A stretch of 37,947 nt of DNA from Desulfosarcinaceae bacterium (lineage in GTDB: Bacteria; Desulfobacterota; Desulfobacteria; Desulfobacterales; Desulfosarcinaceae). The notes under the pieces are model-generated. The model was not told where the DNA came from and did no database searches. It was given only the letters and a program-made list of their open reading frames with translations. The position numbers and the translations under genes were made by a program. This document shows, in pieces, positions 24,076-32,186 of the stretch (position 1 is the stretch's first letter; the number at the start of each line of letters is the position of its first letter). The stretch is from positions 1-37,947 of the forward strand of contig JASJCL010000043.1 in NCBI GenBank assembly GCA_030066015.1. Reading direction: 5' to 3'.

Positions 24076-25178
24076 GAGGAACTCCTTGGCGCCGTTTCCG
24101 CCGCCGATCTTTGCGCTTCGGGAGGATCCACATAGTGATCGCAGAGATTTGGGCCCTTGCGGTAGCCATTGACCCACACCGCCAAATAAGTGTCCACGTA
24201 ATCCAGCCAGGACTGAAACGTATCCGGGTCCACGGCGTGGCGGAAGAGCTTGGAGGTGACAATGGCGCTGCCGGCAGCGTAGTGGCGGCAATCGGGACAG
24301 TCAGTGTCGGGTACGCAGCAGGCGGCGGCACGGTCCCAGGTGAGGTCGGTGTGGTATTGGCGAAAGGAGCGGCCCAATCCCAGCGCCTCTGAGGGGTTAC
24401 AGCGCGGGTAGGGACACGTGTACAATTCGTGAAGTCCCTTGGTGTGGGTGTGGGCCGCGGCGTTGTAGGTCGAATAGAGCACGTGCCGGGGATATTGACG
24501 CAGGAGGGTGGTCATGGTCTCCCGCACCTTCACCAGTGACGCCGGCGTATGGCGCAGGTCACCAGCGTACCCGACGGGGGCGGAGAACATGTTGAAGGTC
24601 AAGCGGCAGTCCTCGGCCACGAGGCGTTCGGCCACAGCAGGGGCTTCCGTAATGTTGTGGCGCGTGAAGGTGTAGACGAAGACCGCGCGCTCATCTCCGC
24701 GGTAGTTCTCAATCTGGCGATGGAGGAGGTTTCTGGCCTTGCGCACCGTCTGACTGGTGGCATCGTTGCCCCAAACCGATACGTGAATTTTATAGCCCAC
24801 CGCGCCGGGAATCCGTTTCAGCCCGTTGGTGGCGATGGCCCCCAGGGGGATAACCTCGAAGCAGGCCTGACAGAGATCAGGGACCAGTGAGGGTTCCGCA
24901 CCGGCGAGGACCACAAAGGTGATTCCGCGCGCCTTTTCCGCCGTCATCAGCTGACGCCAGGCGTCGGGATCGGTGTTCTCGGCGGCGAATTGCTTCTCTC
25001 CCTCGTAATAGTAACAGCCCTCGCAACGGATGTTGCAGCGGTTTGTCATGTCGTAGGTGGATTCACGCAGAAAGAAGTACTTGCGCACCTTTCGCCAGCG
25101 CTCGTTGACCGCTGGATCGGCGATCAAATCGGCGAATTTCCACTCTTTTTTCGGCGTTGACGCTCGCGTGTCTAACAT
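24072..25178 (-). CDS. Radical SAM protein B of a tandem pair
   Basis: A 368-residue radical SAM enzyme, paralogous to the following gene. The cluster motif is C48-x3-C52-x2-C55 (NRCNIRCEGC). The usual GGE motif reads GAE (VVLAGAEPSL). A C-terminal Cys set at 287, 288, 294 and 297 (CC-x5-C-x2-C) mirrors that of its partner, and there are further cysteines in 'YTCPYPRCNP'. The start ATG at 25178 is the first sensible Met but has only a weak GGAA upstream. It follows the ACP gene by 115 bp and is coupled by ATGA to its partner, suggesting that both proteins are needed in similar amounts. Confidence 0.87.
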   Translation of the reverse strand: MLDTRASTPKKEWKFADLIADPAVNERWRKVRKYFFLRESTYDMTNRCNIRCEGCYYYEGEKQFAAENTDPDAWRQLMTAEKARGITFVVLAGAEPSLVPDLCQACFEVIPLGAIATNGLKRIPGAVGYKIHVSVWGNDATSQTVRKARNLLHRQIENYRGDERAVFVYTFTRHNITEAPAVAERLVAEDCRLTFNMFSAPVGYAGDLRHTPASLVKVRETMTTLLRQYPRHVLYSTYNAAAHTHTKGLHELYTCPYPRCNPSEALGLGRSFRQYHTDLTWDRAAACCVPDTDCPDCRHYAAGSAIVTSKLFRHAVDPDTFQSWLDYVDTYLAVWVNGYRKGPNLCDHYVDPPEAQRSAAETAPRSSS

Positions 25179-25293
25179 GGTTCCAGATCTTGGATCTACT
25201 GCGGTAATGACGGCTAACGATGATCGGCGGATCGTCCGACCGAAAGTCGCTGGATGCTGCCGCGGCCAACGAGAACCGGCGCCGCCATACGGA

Positions 25294-25554
25294 TCACGCC
25301 GCCAGTTTGCGGTGAATATACTCGGCAATTAGCCGAATGTTGGTTAGTTTGGGATAGTCGTCTTCGTCGATTCGAACGCTGTACGCATCCCTCAGGACCA
25401 GCGCGACGGTGGCCAGATCCATGCTGTCGATACCGACTTCGTCCACCAGGTCCATCTCGGGGTCGAAGTTCTCGGGGGTGACATCTTCCAGCTTCAATTC
25501 GTTGATCATGATCTCGGCGACATGCACAATGATCTTGTCCAGCTCTTTGGCCAT
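25294..25554 (-). CDS. Acyl carrier protein 1
   Basis: An 86-residue acidic acyl carrier protein. The phosphopantetheine attachment serine lies in 'VDEVGIDSMDLATV', the usual DS(L/M) motif at the start of helix II. The helix pattern before ('KIIVHVAEIMINELKLEDVTPENFDPEMDL') and after ('RDAYSVRIDEDDYPKLTNIRLIAEYI') fits type II ACPs. The ATG at 25554 has GAGG about 12 bases upstream. It lies between the ApeI-like dehydratase gene (73 bp upstream) and the rSAM pair, so it probably carries the intermediate those enzymes act on. Confidence 0.92.
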   Translation of the reverse strand: MAKELDKIIVHVAEIMINELKLEDVTPENFDPEMDLVDEVGIDSMDLATVALVLRDAYSVRIDEDDYPKLTNIRLIAEYIHRKLAA

Positions 25555-25627
25555 ATCTCGGCAATTCCTCTCTAATGTACCCTCAACATAACAACAGCTT
25601 CCCTGTGATCAATCGCTTGCCGAGCCA

Positions 25628-25984
25628 TCATGCGGACGATTGGATGCCGGTCCGCACCAATCCAAGACAGGCGATCCCCTGGGGCGTTATGATCTGAAAG
25701 CTGAAGTGATCCTCTGTTTCCGCTTGGCGGCTGACCTTGACCGTCACCGGTGTACCGGGTGCAATCCTGAGCTTGAAGCGCACTCGGCTGAACTGGATCG
25801 CACGACCGGCGGTTGTCCAGGCCTTGGTGAGGACCTCCTCCACCATGGCCAGTTGGGCGATCCCCGGCAGCAGCGGCATACCGGGAAAGTGGCCGTCGAA
25901 CCAGAGCGCATCTTGCGGCACCAGCACTTCTGCCGTGGCGGCCGCATCTCCCCTCGTCGTGATCGCGGTGATGCTGTGCCACAT
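25628..25984 (-). CDS. FabZ/ApeI-like hotdog dehydratase
   Basis: A 118-residue single-hotdog protein related to 3-hydroxyacyl-ACP dehydratases. The His motif is intact (His32 in 'FDGHFPGMPLLPGIAQ'). In FabZ a Glu lies 14 residues after this His; here that place is Ala46 and acids occur only at 49-50. ApeI-type proteins also differ from FabZ at this place, and are thought to pair with ApeP. The start ATG follows the TAG of the upstream rSAM gene directly, with GGAGG inside that gene's end. Likely partner: the ApeP-like protein encoded divergently at 30028. Confidence 0.82.
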   Translation of the reverse strand: MWHSITAITTRGDAAATAEVLVPQDALWFDGHFPGMPLLPGIAQLAMVEEVLTKAWTTAGRAIQFSRVRFKLRIAPGTPVTVKVSRQAETEDHFSFQIITPQGIACLGLVRTGIQSSA

Positions 25985-27349
25985 CTATTGTGCGCCTCCA
26001 CCGCGAATCAGGTACTCCCACAATGGGCCCGTGAACCCCCGTTTGTACATCCGTTCCAGCAGTGCGGCTGTATGGGCATCGCCGCCGCCGATCACCCAAT
26101 TGAAGCGACCCCGGGCCGCCTCGCGGGCCGTTCTCAGGATCGCCTCGCTGCTGATGGCCGGGGATTGATAGAAGACGGGTTGGAGAAGGTCCTCTGTGGG
26201 GGAGATGACGCCCTCCGCAAGCGCCCTTTCGTACAAAGCGGTATGGGGATAAATCCGCATACCGCAAAAGAGGAATAGAACAGTTTTTTTCAGTTTGTCA
26301 ATATTTGACAAGGTCTCTGCGAGGGTCTCGGCCGTCTCTCCCGGGCCGCCCAGCAGGAAATAGTGGGCCACATGTAAACCCGCTTCCAGCGCGGCTTCGT
26401 GGGCACGAAAGACCTCCGCCGTGACAAACGGTTTCCCATAGCTGGCCAGCACCGTGTCGCAGAGGGCCTCGGTGCCGAACTCGACGTGGGTTAAGCCGGC
26501 CGCCTTGAGGCTGGAAAAATACCCCTGCGGCGGTCTGGTTGGGGCGAAGAAGCCCCCCCACGGGGTCTTGAGGCCGGCTTCCCGGAAAGCAGCCGCCACC
26601 GACAGGCTGTGGGTTGGATGGGCGTTGAAGGCCGAGTCGGTCATGAAGAGATACTTCGCCCCGGCGTCCTCCAGCGCTAACGCCGTGGCAGCCACCTCCG
26701 CCGGGGGGATGAGACGCATGCGGCGCCCCTCGATGTGGGGATAGGTGCAGTAGATGCAGCGGAAGGGGCATCCGCGTTTGCTCTGCAGGTTGAGCATGGC
26801 CCCGTGTCGAAGGTAGTAATCCAGGTGGGGTCGAATGGGCTGGAAATCTCGTTTCAGTGGTTGGTCCCAGGGGCGGGGCTGTCTGGCCGGTCCGCGGACG
26901 GTGACGACGCCTTCGATCTCACCGGGATCGTCACCCTTCTCCAGCGCCGCAACGAGACGGTTCAGCCGTTCGCCTTCGCCCACCACACCGTAGTCCGCGC
27001 CGATGGTCTTGAGGACGCGGCGGGGAAAAATGGTAAACCCGCTGCCTCCCAGGACGATGGGTGCCGGGGTTCGTCGGCGGATCTGCTGGACCAGGTTGCG
27101 ATAGCCATCCAGGTAACTCTGGACATCGACGATGTCGGTGTTGTCGATGTTGCGCAGCGAGAGTCCGATGAGGTCGGGCCTGAAGCGGTCCAGTGTCACC
27201 TCGAGGGCATCCTCACGGTCTTTGGCATTGAGGTCCAGGATCTCCACCACACATCCGCTATCAAGGGCACCGGCGACATAGTCCAGCCCGATGGGATAGA
27301 CGGGGTAAGGTGCTGCGAGGGTATTGGCGGAAATGAGCAGGATCTTCAT
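25985..27349 (-). CDS. B12-binding-type radical SAM protein 1
   Basis: A 454-residue enzyme with an N-terminal Rossmann-like domain of the B12-binding radical SAM class (about 1-135: 'ILLISANTLAAPYPVYPIGLDYVA', 'PDLIGLSLRN', 'IVLGGSGFTIFPRRVL', 'YGVVGEGE') and a radical SAM domain with C194-x3-C198-x2-C201 (RGCPFRCIYC). No DxHxxG motif is present, as is usual for this class. Such enzymes methylate unactivated carbons or make C-C bonds and rings. The ATG at 27349 (GGAGG upstream) overlaps the KS-CLF stop as ATGA; the ApeI-like gene begins right after its stop. The coupling ties it tightly to chain building. Confidence 0.9.
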   Translation of the reverse strand: MKILLISANTLAAPYPVYPIGLDYVAGALDSGCVVEILDLNAKDREDALEVTLDRFRPDLIGLSLRNIDNTDIVDVQSYLDGYRNLVQQIRRRTPAPIVLGGSGFTIFPRRVLKTIGADYGVVGEGERLNRLVAALEKGDDPGEIEGVVTVRGPARQPRPWDQPLKRDFQPIRPHLDYYLRHGAMLNLQSKRGCPFRCIYCTYPHIEGRRMRLIPPAEVAATALALEDAGAKYLFMTDSAFNAHPTHSLSVAAAFREAGLKTPWGGFFAPTRPPQGYFSSLKAAGLTHVEFGTEALCDTVLASYGKPFVTAEVFRAHEAALEAGLHVAHYFLLGGPGETAETLAETLSNIDKLKKTVLFLFCGMRIYPHTALYERALAEGVISPTEDLLQPVFYQSPAISSEAILRTAREAARGRFNWVIGGGDAHTAALLERMYKRGFTGPLWEYLIRGGGAQ

Positions 27350-29595
27350 GGGACCTCCGCCATTGGGACGACTTCCATGGCGCTGACCACGGCGCCCAGG
27401 CCGAGGATCAAGATCGCCTTGGGGAAGGGGTCGCCGACGACTGATGGGTCCCGGCGTTGCGGATCTACCATCGCGGCCGCCCACACCGCCGCCAGGGCCG
27501 CGGCGGTGGCGAAATCACCTGTATGGCGACGATAGTCGATGAGGGGTCCGTCAAATCCGGTCGCAGCGCGCCAGACCCGCAGCTGGCGCTCGGCCAGGGC
27601 GCGGCAGGAGGCCGGTAGTCCCGCCAAAACGAGACCGTACCGCTGTGATGCCGATGCCAATGCGTGGGTGCGGGCCAGGCGTGCGAGGAGGTCTCGTTCC
27701 GAGAGGTCTCGTTCCGAGAGGTCTCGTTCCGAGAGGTCTCGTTCCGAGAGGTCTCGTTCCGAGAGGTCTCGTTCCAACAAGGTCGCCCCGTGGCGGCAAT
27801 AGTCCAGTCCCAACAGCCGCAGGTAAGGGGCCTCCTGTCCTGCGCCCGCTTCGAGGCGCAGCGCGCCGCCGCCTTCCGCCGGGGGCGCTCCGGCAACGGC
27901 ATCCGGGTCCAATTTGGGCCGCAGCTGGGGGTGGGCCTCATCCACACCCATCAGCACCAGGGAGCTCCCATTTTGCTGCAGCAGGTGGGCGCTCATCAGG
28001 GCCTGTTCGAAGGCGGCGTAGGGGCAGGTGGTGGTGAGGTTCTCCCCGGTGGCCCCCGTCCACAGGGCAACTTGGCCGGCGGCGGCATTGTGCACGGAGC
28101 CGATAAAGTCCATGGGGCTGGGGAATCGCTCCTCGCTCTCGAAGAGACGATTCAGAAAATCGTTGGTTTCCGAGAGAGCGCCCCAGCCAGTGCCCAGATA
28201 AACGGCCCCAGGCGGTGCGCCATCGGGGCCGCAGCCACAGGCCTGGGTCAGGGCCAGAGCCATGCGCGGCAGGCGCTTGAGACGCCGTACGAGGCCTGCC
28301 GGCAGACCAGCGCTGATCTTGGCCAGATCTGCGCGGCCGCCCACGGGCGCTCCTGCCAGCAGGGCTTTGAGGGTGGCCTCGCTTCCCCCGCTGCCGCTGA
28401 GAGCGGCATAACCGCGGATGGTGAAGCAGGGCATGTCGGCCGGAGGCACCGAGGCCGACGCAATGGGTCGACCGATGACCAGGGCGGCATTGTTGCCGCC
28501 GAAGCCGAAGGAGTTTGAAAGTACCCGCTGGATGGGGCGCGACCTTGGGGAGGGGTCAATGGAAATTGCGAGTTCCGGATCGGGATCGCTGCAGCCGGTG
28601 TTGGGGGGAAGGTGCTGCTGATGCACCACCAGGGCGGCAATGACCGCCTCTATGGCGCCGGCTGCTGCCAAGCTGTGCCCCACGGCGCCCTTGATGGAGG
28701 AGAGCGGCGGCAGATCGCCGGTCGGCGCCAGTCTGTGGAGGGCCTGCGCCTCCGCACGGTCGTTGTCCGGCGTGCCCGTCCCATGGAGATTGACGTAATC
28801 GATCTGGTCCAGTCTCAGCCCCGCCTCGTTCAGGGCGGCCCGCATTGCCGCGGCGGCGCCAAGACCCTCCGGGTGGGGTTTGGCGCCATGATAGGCGTCG
28901 CAGGAGAGGCCTCCGCCAAGCAGCGCCACGCTCTCCGGCCGGGGCGGACTATCGTCCAGCAAAAGGAGGCCGGCCCCCTCAGCCACACTCATGCCGCCGC
29001 GCTCGGCGCACAGGGGTCGCGCTCCCGCCGGATCGATGAGTTGGAGGGACTTGAAACCGTAATAGGTCAGGCGGCAGAGGCTGTCGACACCGCCGGCCAG
29101 GACCCGTTGGCACAGCCCATGGCGGATCAATTGAGCGGCCAGGTGGAGGGCCACGGCGCCCGATGAGCAGGCCGTCGAGATGGTCAGGACGGGGCCCCGG
29201 CAGCCGGTCTGCGCCACCAGGTCCTGGGCCACCGAGCCAACGGCGTGGCGGGCATAGGCCACCGGATCGGTTACCCCCGCCGCCAGCAGCCCCTCCGTTC
29301 GGGCCATTCCGCCCGTGGTGACACCCAATACAATGGCATCGGGGCCAGCGGCGGCGCCGGACATGGCCTGCTTGGCGGCGCTGCGGGCCAGCCAGTGGGT
29401 GCGCGGAAGGTCCCCGGGTGGCGTCGCCTGCGCAACCTCACCCACTGGCAGATGGGGGGTCACCCGGGGGTGAAAATGGTGGGGTGGCGCCAGCGCACTG
29501 CGGCCCGCTGCCAGCGTGCCGAAGACACGCTCCGATTCATCTCCGGCGGCACAAATCAGCCCCATTCCGGCGATGCACACCGGAACCGTGCTCAA
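27346..29595 (-). CDS. Ketosynthase fused to an ApeC-like chain-length-factor domain
   Basis: A 749-residue fusion. Residues 1-380 form a full ketosynthase with intact Cys143 (STACSSGAVAL), His271 (NLHGTGTPDND) and His307 (IKGAVGHSLAAAG). Residues about 387-600 resemble the short ketoacyl-synthase N-terminal-like domain (PF13723 type) of ApeC proteins: 'CFTIRGYAALSG', 'GAVYLGTGWGALSETNDFLNRL', 'PMDFIGSVHNAAAGQVAL', 'LVLMGVDE'. In aryl-polyene systems ApeO and ApeC act as a separate KS:CLF pair; here both lie on one chain. Residues 607-636 are a LERDL/SERDL pentapeptide repeat, followed by more sequence to 749. The start is TTG at 29595, overlapping the ACP2 stop, with GGGGAG upstream. Confidence 0.87.
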   Translation of the reverse strand: MSTVPVCIAGMGLICAAGDESERVFGTLAAGRSALAPPHHFHPRVTPHLPVGEVAQATPPGDLPRTHWLARSAAKQAMSGAAAGPDAIVLGVTTGGMARTEGLLAAGVTDPVAYARHAVGSVAQDLVAQTGCRGPVLTISTACSSGAVALHLAAQLIRHGLCQRVLAGGVDSLCRLTYYGFKSLQLIDPAGARPLCAERGGMSVAEGAGLLLLDDSPPRPESVALLGGGLSCDAYHGAKPHPEGLGAAAAMRAALNEAGLRLDQIDYVNLHGTGTPDNDRAEAQALHRLAPTGDLPPLSSIKGAVGHSLAAAGAIEAVIAALVVHQQHLPPNTGCSDPDPELAISIDPSPRSRPIQRVLSNSFGFGGNNAALVIGRPIASASVPPADMPCFTIRGYAALSGSGGSEATLKALLAGAPVGGRADLAKISAGLPAGLVRRLKRLPRMALALTQACGCGPDGAPPGAVYLGTGWGALSETNDFLNRLFESEERFPSPMDFIGSVHNAAAGQVALWTGATGENLTTTCPYAAFEQALMSAHLLQQNGSSLVLMGVDEAHPQLRPKLDPDAVAGAPPAEGGGALRLEAGAGQEAPYLRLLGLDYCRHGATLLERDLSERDLSERDLSERDLSERDLSERDLLARLARTHALASASQRYGLVLAGLPASCRALAERQLRVWRAATGFDGPLIDYRRHTGDFATAAALAAVWAAAMVDPQRRDPSVVGDPFPKAILILGLGAVVSAMEVVPMAEVP
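27689..27775 (+). repeat. Tandem repeat, 15-bp unit, 5 exact copies plus 1 partial
   Basis: The unit AGGTCTCGTTCCGAG repeats exactly at 27689-27703, 27704-27718, 27719-27733, 27734-27748 and 27749-27763, then 12 further matching bases to 27775. It lies inside the KS-CLF gene, where it reads SERDL on the minus strand. Each unit contains the palindrome TCTCG-TTC-CGAGA. The core CTCGTTCCGAG is shared with the array at 13727. Confidence 0.97.
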
Positions 29596-29858
29596 TTCGT
29601 CAACTCCCCACTCTGACGTTGGATGTGTTCGGCCAGCGTGCGCAGGGAGGTGAATACCTTGGCCCCCAGTTCCTTGCTGTCGATGATCACCCCATAGTCC
29701 TTCTCAATCAGCATCACCATCTCGAGGACGTCGATGCTGTCGATGCCCAGACGACCGCCGACAAGCTGTTCGTCGGGATCGATCTCCCCGGGGTCGATAT
29801 CGGGCAGGTTGAGGGTGGCGACAATTTTGCGCGGAAGCTCCTCCAGGAGGTTTGGCAT
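29592..29858 (-). CDS. Acyl carrier protein 2
   Basis: An 88-residue acyl carrier protein with the phosphopantetheine site in 'VGGRLGIDSIDVLEMVMLIEKDYG'. It is the first gene of the long minus operon, and its stop overlaps the TTG start of the KS-CLF gene. The ATG at 29858 is chosen as the family start; upstream in-frame Met codons give no ACP-like sequence. It has only a weak GGAT-type ribosome site. Two ACPs are typical of aryl-polyene clusters (ApeE and ApeF), one often used for initiation and one for extension. Confidence 0.92.
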   Translation of the reverse strand: MPNLLEELPRKIVATLNLPDIDPGEIDPDEQLVGGRLGIDSIDVLEMVMLIEKDYGVIIDSKELGAKVFTSLRTLAEHIQRQSGELTN

Positions 29859-29941
29859 GGCGGATCCAGGTGAACAATCGGTTGCATGGGGGTCGACCGC
29901 GATCGGCGACCCATCGCGACCCTTGCCGGCCGCGGGGTAAC

Positions 29942-29970
29942 TTGCCAATCAAAGCCACTTATCCTATAGA
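29942..29970 (+). promoter_or_regulatory. Promoter for the ApeP-like operon
   Basis: TTGCCA (29942-29947), a 17-bp spacer and TATAGA (29965-29970) lie 58 bp before the start at 30028, in the 169-bp gap that also must hold the promoter of the divergent ACP2 operon. The -10 region sits in a near-palindromic stretch (TATCCTATAGATAG), so both directions may share control here. No clear minus-strand promoter was pinned down. Confidence 0.5.
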
Positions 29971-30027
29971 TAGCGCTCCATGAATGCAAGCAGATCTTGC
30001 CACTCTACACCCCTCCGGAGGGCCGCC

Positions 30028-30471
30028 ATGCCGGACATCGATCTCAGTGTCGAAGCGTTGCTGCCCCATCGCGGCCGAATGCTGCTGGTGGAGGAGGTGC
30101 TTCTGGCCGATACGAAACGGGCCGTCACCCGTCAGATCGTTCGTCCCCACTGGCCCCTCTGCGATGACCGCAACGTGAATGCCCTCATTCTCATTGAACT
30201 GGTGGCTCAGACGGCGGGGATCTGCAACGGGCTGGAACGGGTGGCTACCCACGGGAAAGACGCTGACCGCAAGGGGTGGCTGGTGGGGATCAAAAAGGCG
30301 GTGCTCCAGATCGATCGGCTCGCTCTGGGAACCGAGATCGTCGCAAAAGCCCAGAATCACTTCGTCTTTGAGCATTTTCGCGAGATCGGCGGCACGGCCC
30401 ACCTGGATGACCGCCAGGTCGCTGAGGTGGTGTTGCAGGTGGTGCGCGCCGACACACAAACAGGCCCTTGA
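30028..30471 (+). CDS. ApeP-like hotdog dehydratase
   Basis: A 147-residue hotdog protein. The N-terminus 'ALLPHRGRMLLVEEVLLAD' and central 'VNALILIELVAQTAGICNG' match the ApeP/FabZ-like pattern; Glu57 stands where FabZ has its catalytic acid. The canonical GHFPG loop is missing (PHWPLCDDRN is there instead). It is thus the mirror of the ApeI-like protein, which has the His loop but not the acid. The ATG at 30028 follows GGAGGGCCGCC. It is the first gene of the plus operon with fabG, lolA-like and lipoprotein genes, divergent from the ACP2 operon. Confidence 0.8.
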   Translation: MPDIDLSVEALLPHRGRMLLVEEVLLADTKRAVTRQIVRPHWPLCDDRNVNALILIELVAQTAGICNGLERVATHGKDADRKGWLVGIKKAVLQIDRLALGTEIVAKAQNHFVFEHFREIGGTAHLDDRQVAEVVLQVVRADTQTGP

Positions 30472-30643
30472 AGTGGGTTGCCAGCGAGATGGAAGACTTG
30501 TGCACTGCACCTTGGCCAAATGACAGCGGGATCGCTGCCATCGACCTACGCACTGGCAGATTGGCAAACGCAGGCGTCAGGGGCGTTTGATACCCATTTC
30601 GCCGGAAGCTTTCTTCAGACCGCCGGCATGCGGGAGGACGACA

Positions 30644-31363
30644 ATGGCATACGCGCTGGTGACCGGAGCGAGCAAAGGGATCGGCCGGGCGATCTGTGTG
30701 GCCTTGGCCAAAGCCGGCTACGACCTCGTGGCCAACTATCGCAGCGATGCGGCCGGGGCGCACGAAACGCTTGACCTGGTGAGGTCCGCGGGCCGCAGCG
30801 GACAGGTGATGGGTTTCGATGTGGCCGACGGTGGACAGGTAGCGGCGGCCCTGAAGACACTTTTCGCGTCCAGCGGCGCGCCGGAGGTGCTGGTGAACAA
30901 TGCCGGCGTGACGGCGGACGGACTCTTCATGATGATGCCGGCCGACAATTGGCAGCGGGTGATCGGCACCAGTCTGGACGGGTTTTATAACGTCACCAAG
31001 CCGGTGGTGGAGAAGATGGTGCGTCAGAAGAGGGGCAGCATCGTCAATATCGCCTCGGCGGCTGGCCTGACAGGCAATCGCGGCCAGACCAACTATTCTG
31101 CGGCCAAAGCGGGCCTCATCGGGGCCAGCCGCAGCCTGGCGGCCGAGGTGGGACGGCTGGGTATTCGAGTGAACGTCGTGGCACCGGGCCTCATTGATAC
31201 CGACATGATTCGGGACCTGCCCCTGCCAAATCTCAAGCAGATGGTGCCCATGGCAAGGGTGGGGCGTCCCGAGGAGGTGGCCAGCGTGGTGGCCTTTCTC
31301 TGCTCCGCGGGGGCCTCCTACATCACCGGACAGGTGATCGGGGTGAACGGCGGGCTCATTTGA
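30644..31363 (+). CDS. fabG: 3-oxoacyl-ACP reductase (FabG/ApeQ-like)
   Basis: A 239-residue short-chain dehydrogenase that reduces beta-ketoacyl-ACP with NADPH. The cofactor motif TGASKGIG lies at 7-14, NNAG at 85-88, and the catalytic Ser138, Tyr151 and Lys155 (YSAAK) are all present. The C-terminus '[11 protein letters not shown]' is typical of FabG. The ATG at 30644 has GGAGGACG upstream. It follows the ApeP-like gene after 172 bp in which I see nothing else. It is the only ketoreductase in the window, so it presumably serves every elongation round. Confidence 0.92.
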   Translation: MAYALVTGASKGIGRAICVALAKAGYDLVANYRSDAAGAHETLDLVRSAGRSGQVMGFDVADGGQVAAALKTLFASSGAPEVLVNNAGVTADGLFMMMPADNWQRVIGTSLDGFYNVTKPVVEKMVRQKRGSIVNIASAAGLTGNRGQTNYSAAKAGLIGASRSLAAEVGRLGIRVNVVAPGLIDTDMIRDLPLPNLKQMVPMARVGRPEEVASVVAFLCSAGASYITGQVIGVNGGLI

Positions 31364-31571
31364 CCGCCATTCTGACCATCAAACCCTTTCCCCAATAGCG
31401 GGCCGCCGGCCGACGTCTGCCGTGGCCGACCATTGATATGCGTCGGCCGCATGTCGAAATGGTGCCGGTTCGACGTTGCCGACCGCTGAAAATGGGGGCG
31501 GGATGCACCGCCGCTGGCTGGCGGTTGTTGGATCTCCATTGCCGTTGGATCGAAAAGGGAGGCGCAGCCTT

Positions 31572-32186
31572 ATGCGGCGATGCTTGCAGATGGTACTGGT
31601 GACGGCGGCGCTGTTCAGCATCGGCTGGACCACCTCCTGGAGCAGCATCCATGCGGCGGCCGATGCGGTCAGGACGGTGCAGTCCGATTTCACCCAGGAA
31701 AAACATCTGCCCATTCTGCAGAGACCACTGGTTTCCAAGGGGCGCTTTGCCTACGAGGCCCCCGGCAACCTGCGCTGGGAGTACCACGCCCCGGCGCGCA
31801 GCATTCTCCTCATGCAGGGCGGTGAAACCCGGCGCTTTCTCGAATCGCAAGGGCGGCTGGTGCCCGATCGGAGCGCGGGCCTTGCCGCCATGTCGGTGGT
31901 GATGGACCAGATAACGGCATGGCTGCAGGGCCGTTTCGACACCAACCAGAGCTTTGCCGCCGAATTGGTTCCCGGTGGCACCATCGTACTGACGCCTACC
32001 GCCGCGGGGATGGCCAAGATGATCCACCGCATCGAACTCCAACTCGCCGCCCAACCCGGGGCCATCGATATGGTCACCATCTATGAGGACGAGGCCGCCT
32101 TCACGCGCCTGAAATTTCATAACCTCCGCCTCAACCACCCCCTGGAGGAGGCGCTTTTTCGGGAAGCAGCGCCCCATGGTGCCTGA
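31572..32186 (+). CDS. LolA-like outer-membrane carrier (ApeL-like)
   Basis: A 204-residue exported protein with a signal peptide (about residues 5-28) and a LolA-like fold: 'VRTVQSDFTQEKHLPILQRPLVSKGRFAYEAPGNLRWEY', then 'ITAWLQGRFD' and 'VTIYEDEAAFTRLKFHNL'. LolA family proteins ferry hydrophobic cargo across the periplasm. In aryl-polyene clusters the equivalent (ApeL) is thought to carry the polyene lipid. The ATG at 31572 follows GGGAGG. Its end overlaps the next lipoprotein gene by 11 bp. The 208 bp before it (31364-31571) hold no recognised feature. Confidence 0.8.
   Translation: MRRCLQMVLVTAALFSIGWTTSWSSIHAAADAVRTVQSDFTQEKHLPILQRPLVSKGRFAYEAPGNLRWEYHAPARSILLMQGGETRRFLESQGRLVPDRSAGLAAMSVVMDQITAWLQGRFDTNQSFAAELVPGGTIVLTPTAAGMAKMIHRIELQLAAQPGAIDMVTIYEDEAAFTRLKFHNLRLNHPLEEALFREAAPHGA

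Noticed and set aside
22849-24135. A 428-codon open frame on the plus strand
   Set aside because: Antisense to a ketosynthase and the radical SAM A gene; no recognisable motif and no ribosome site.
27689-27775. CRISPR or non-coding array
   Set aside because: No spacers; the 15-bp units stay in frame in a clear ketosynthase-CLF gene.
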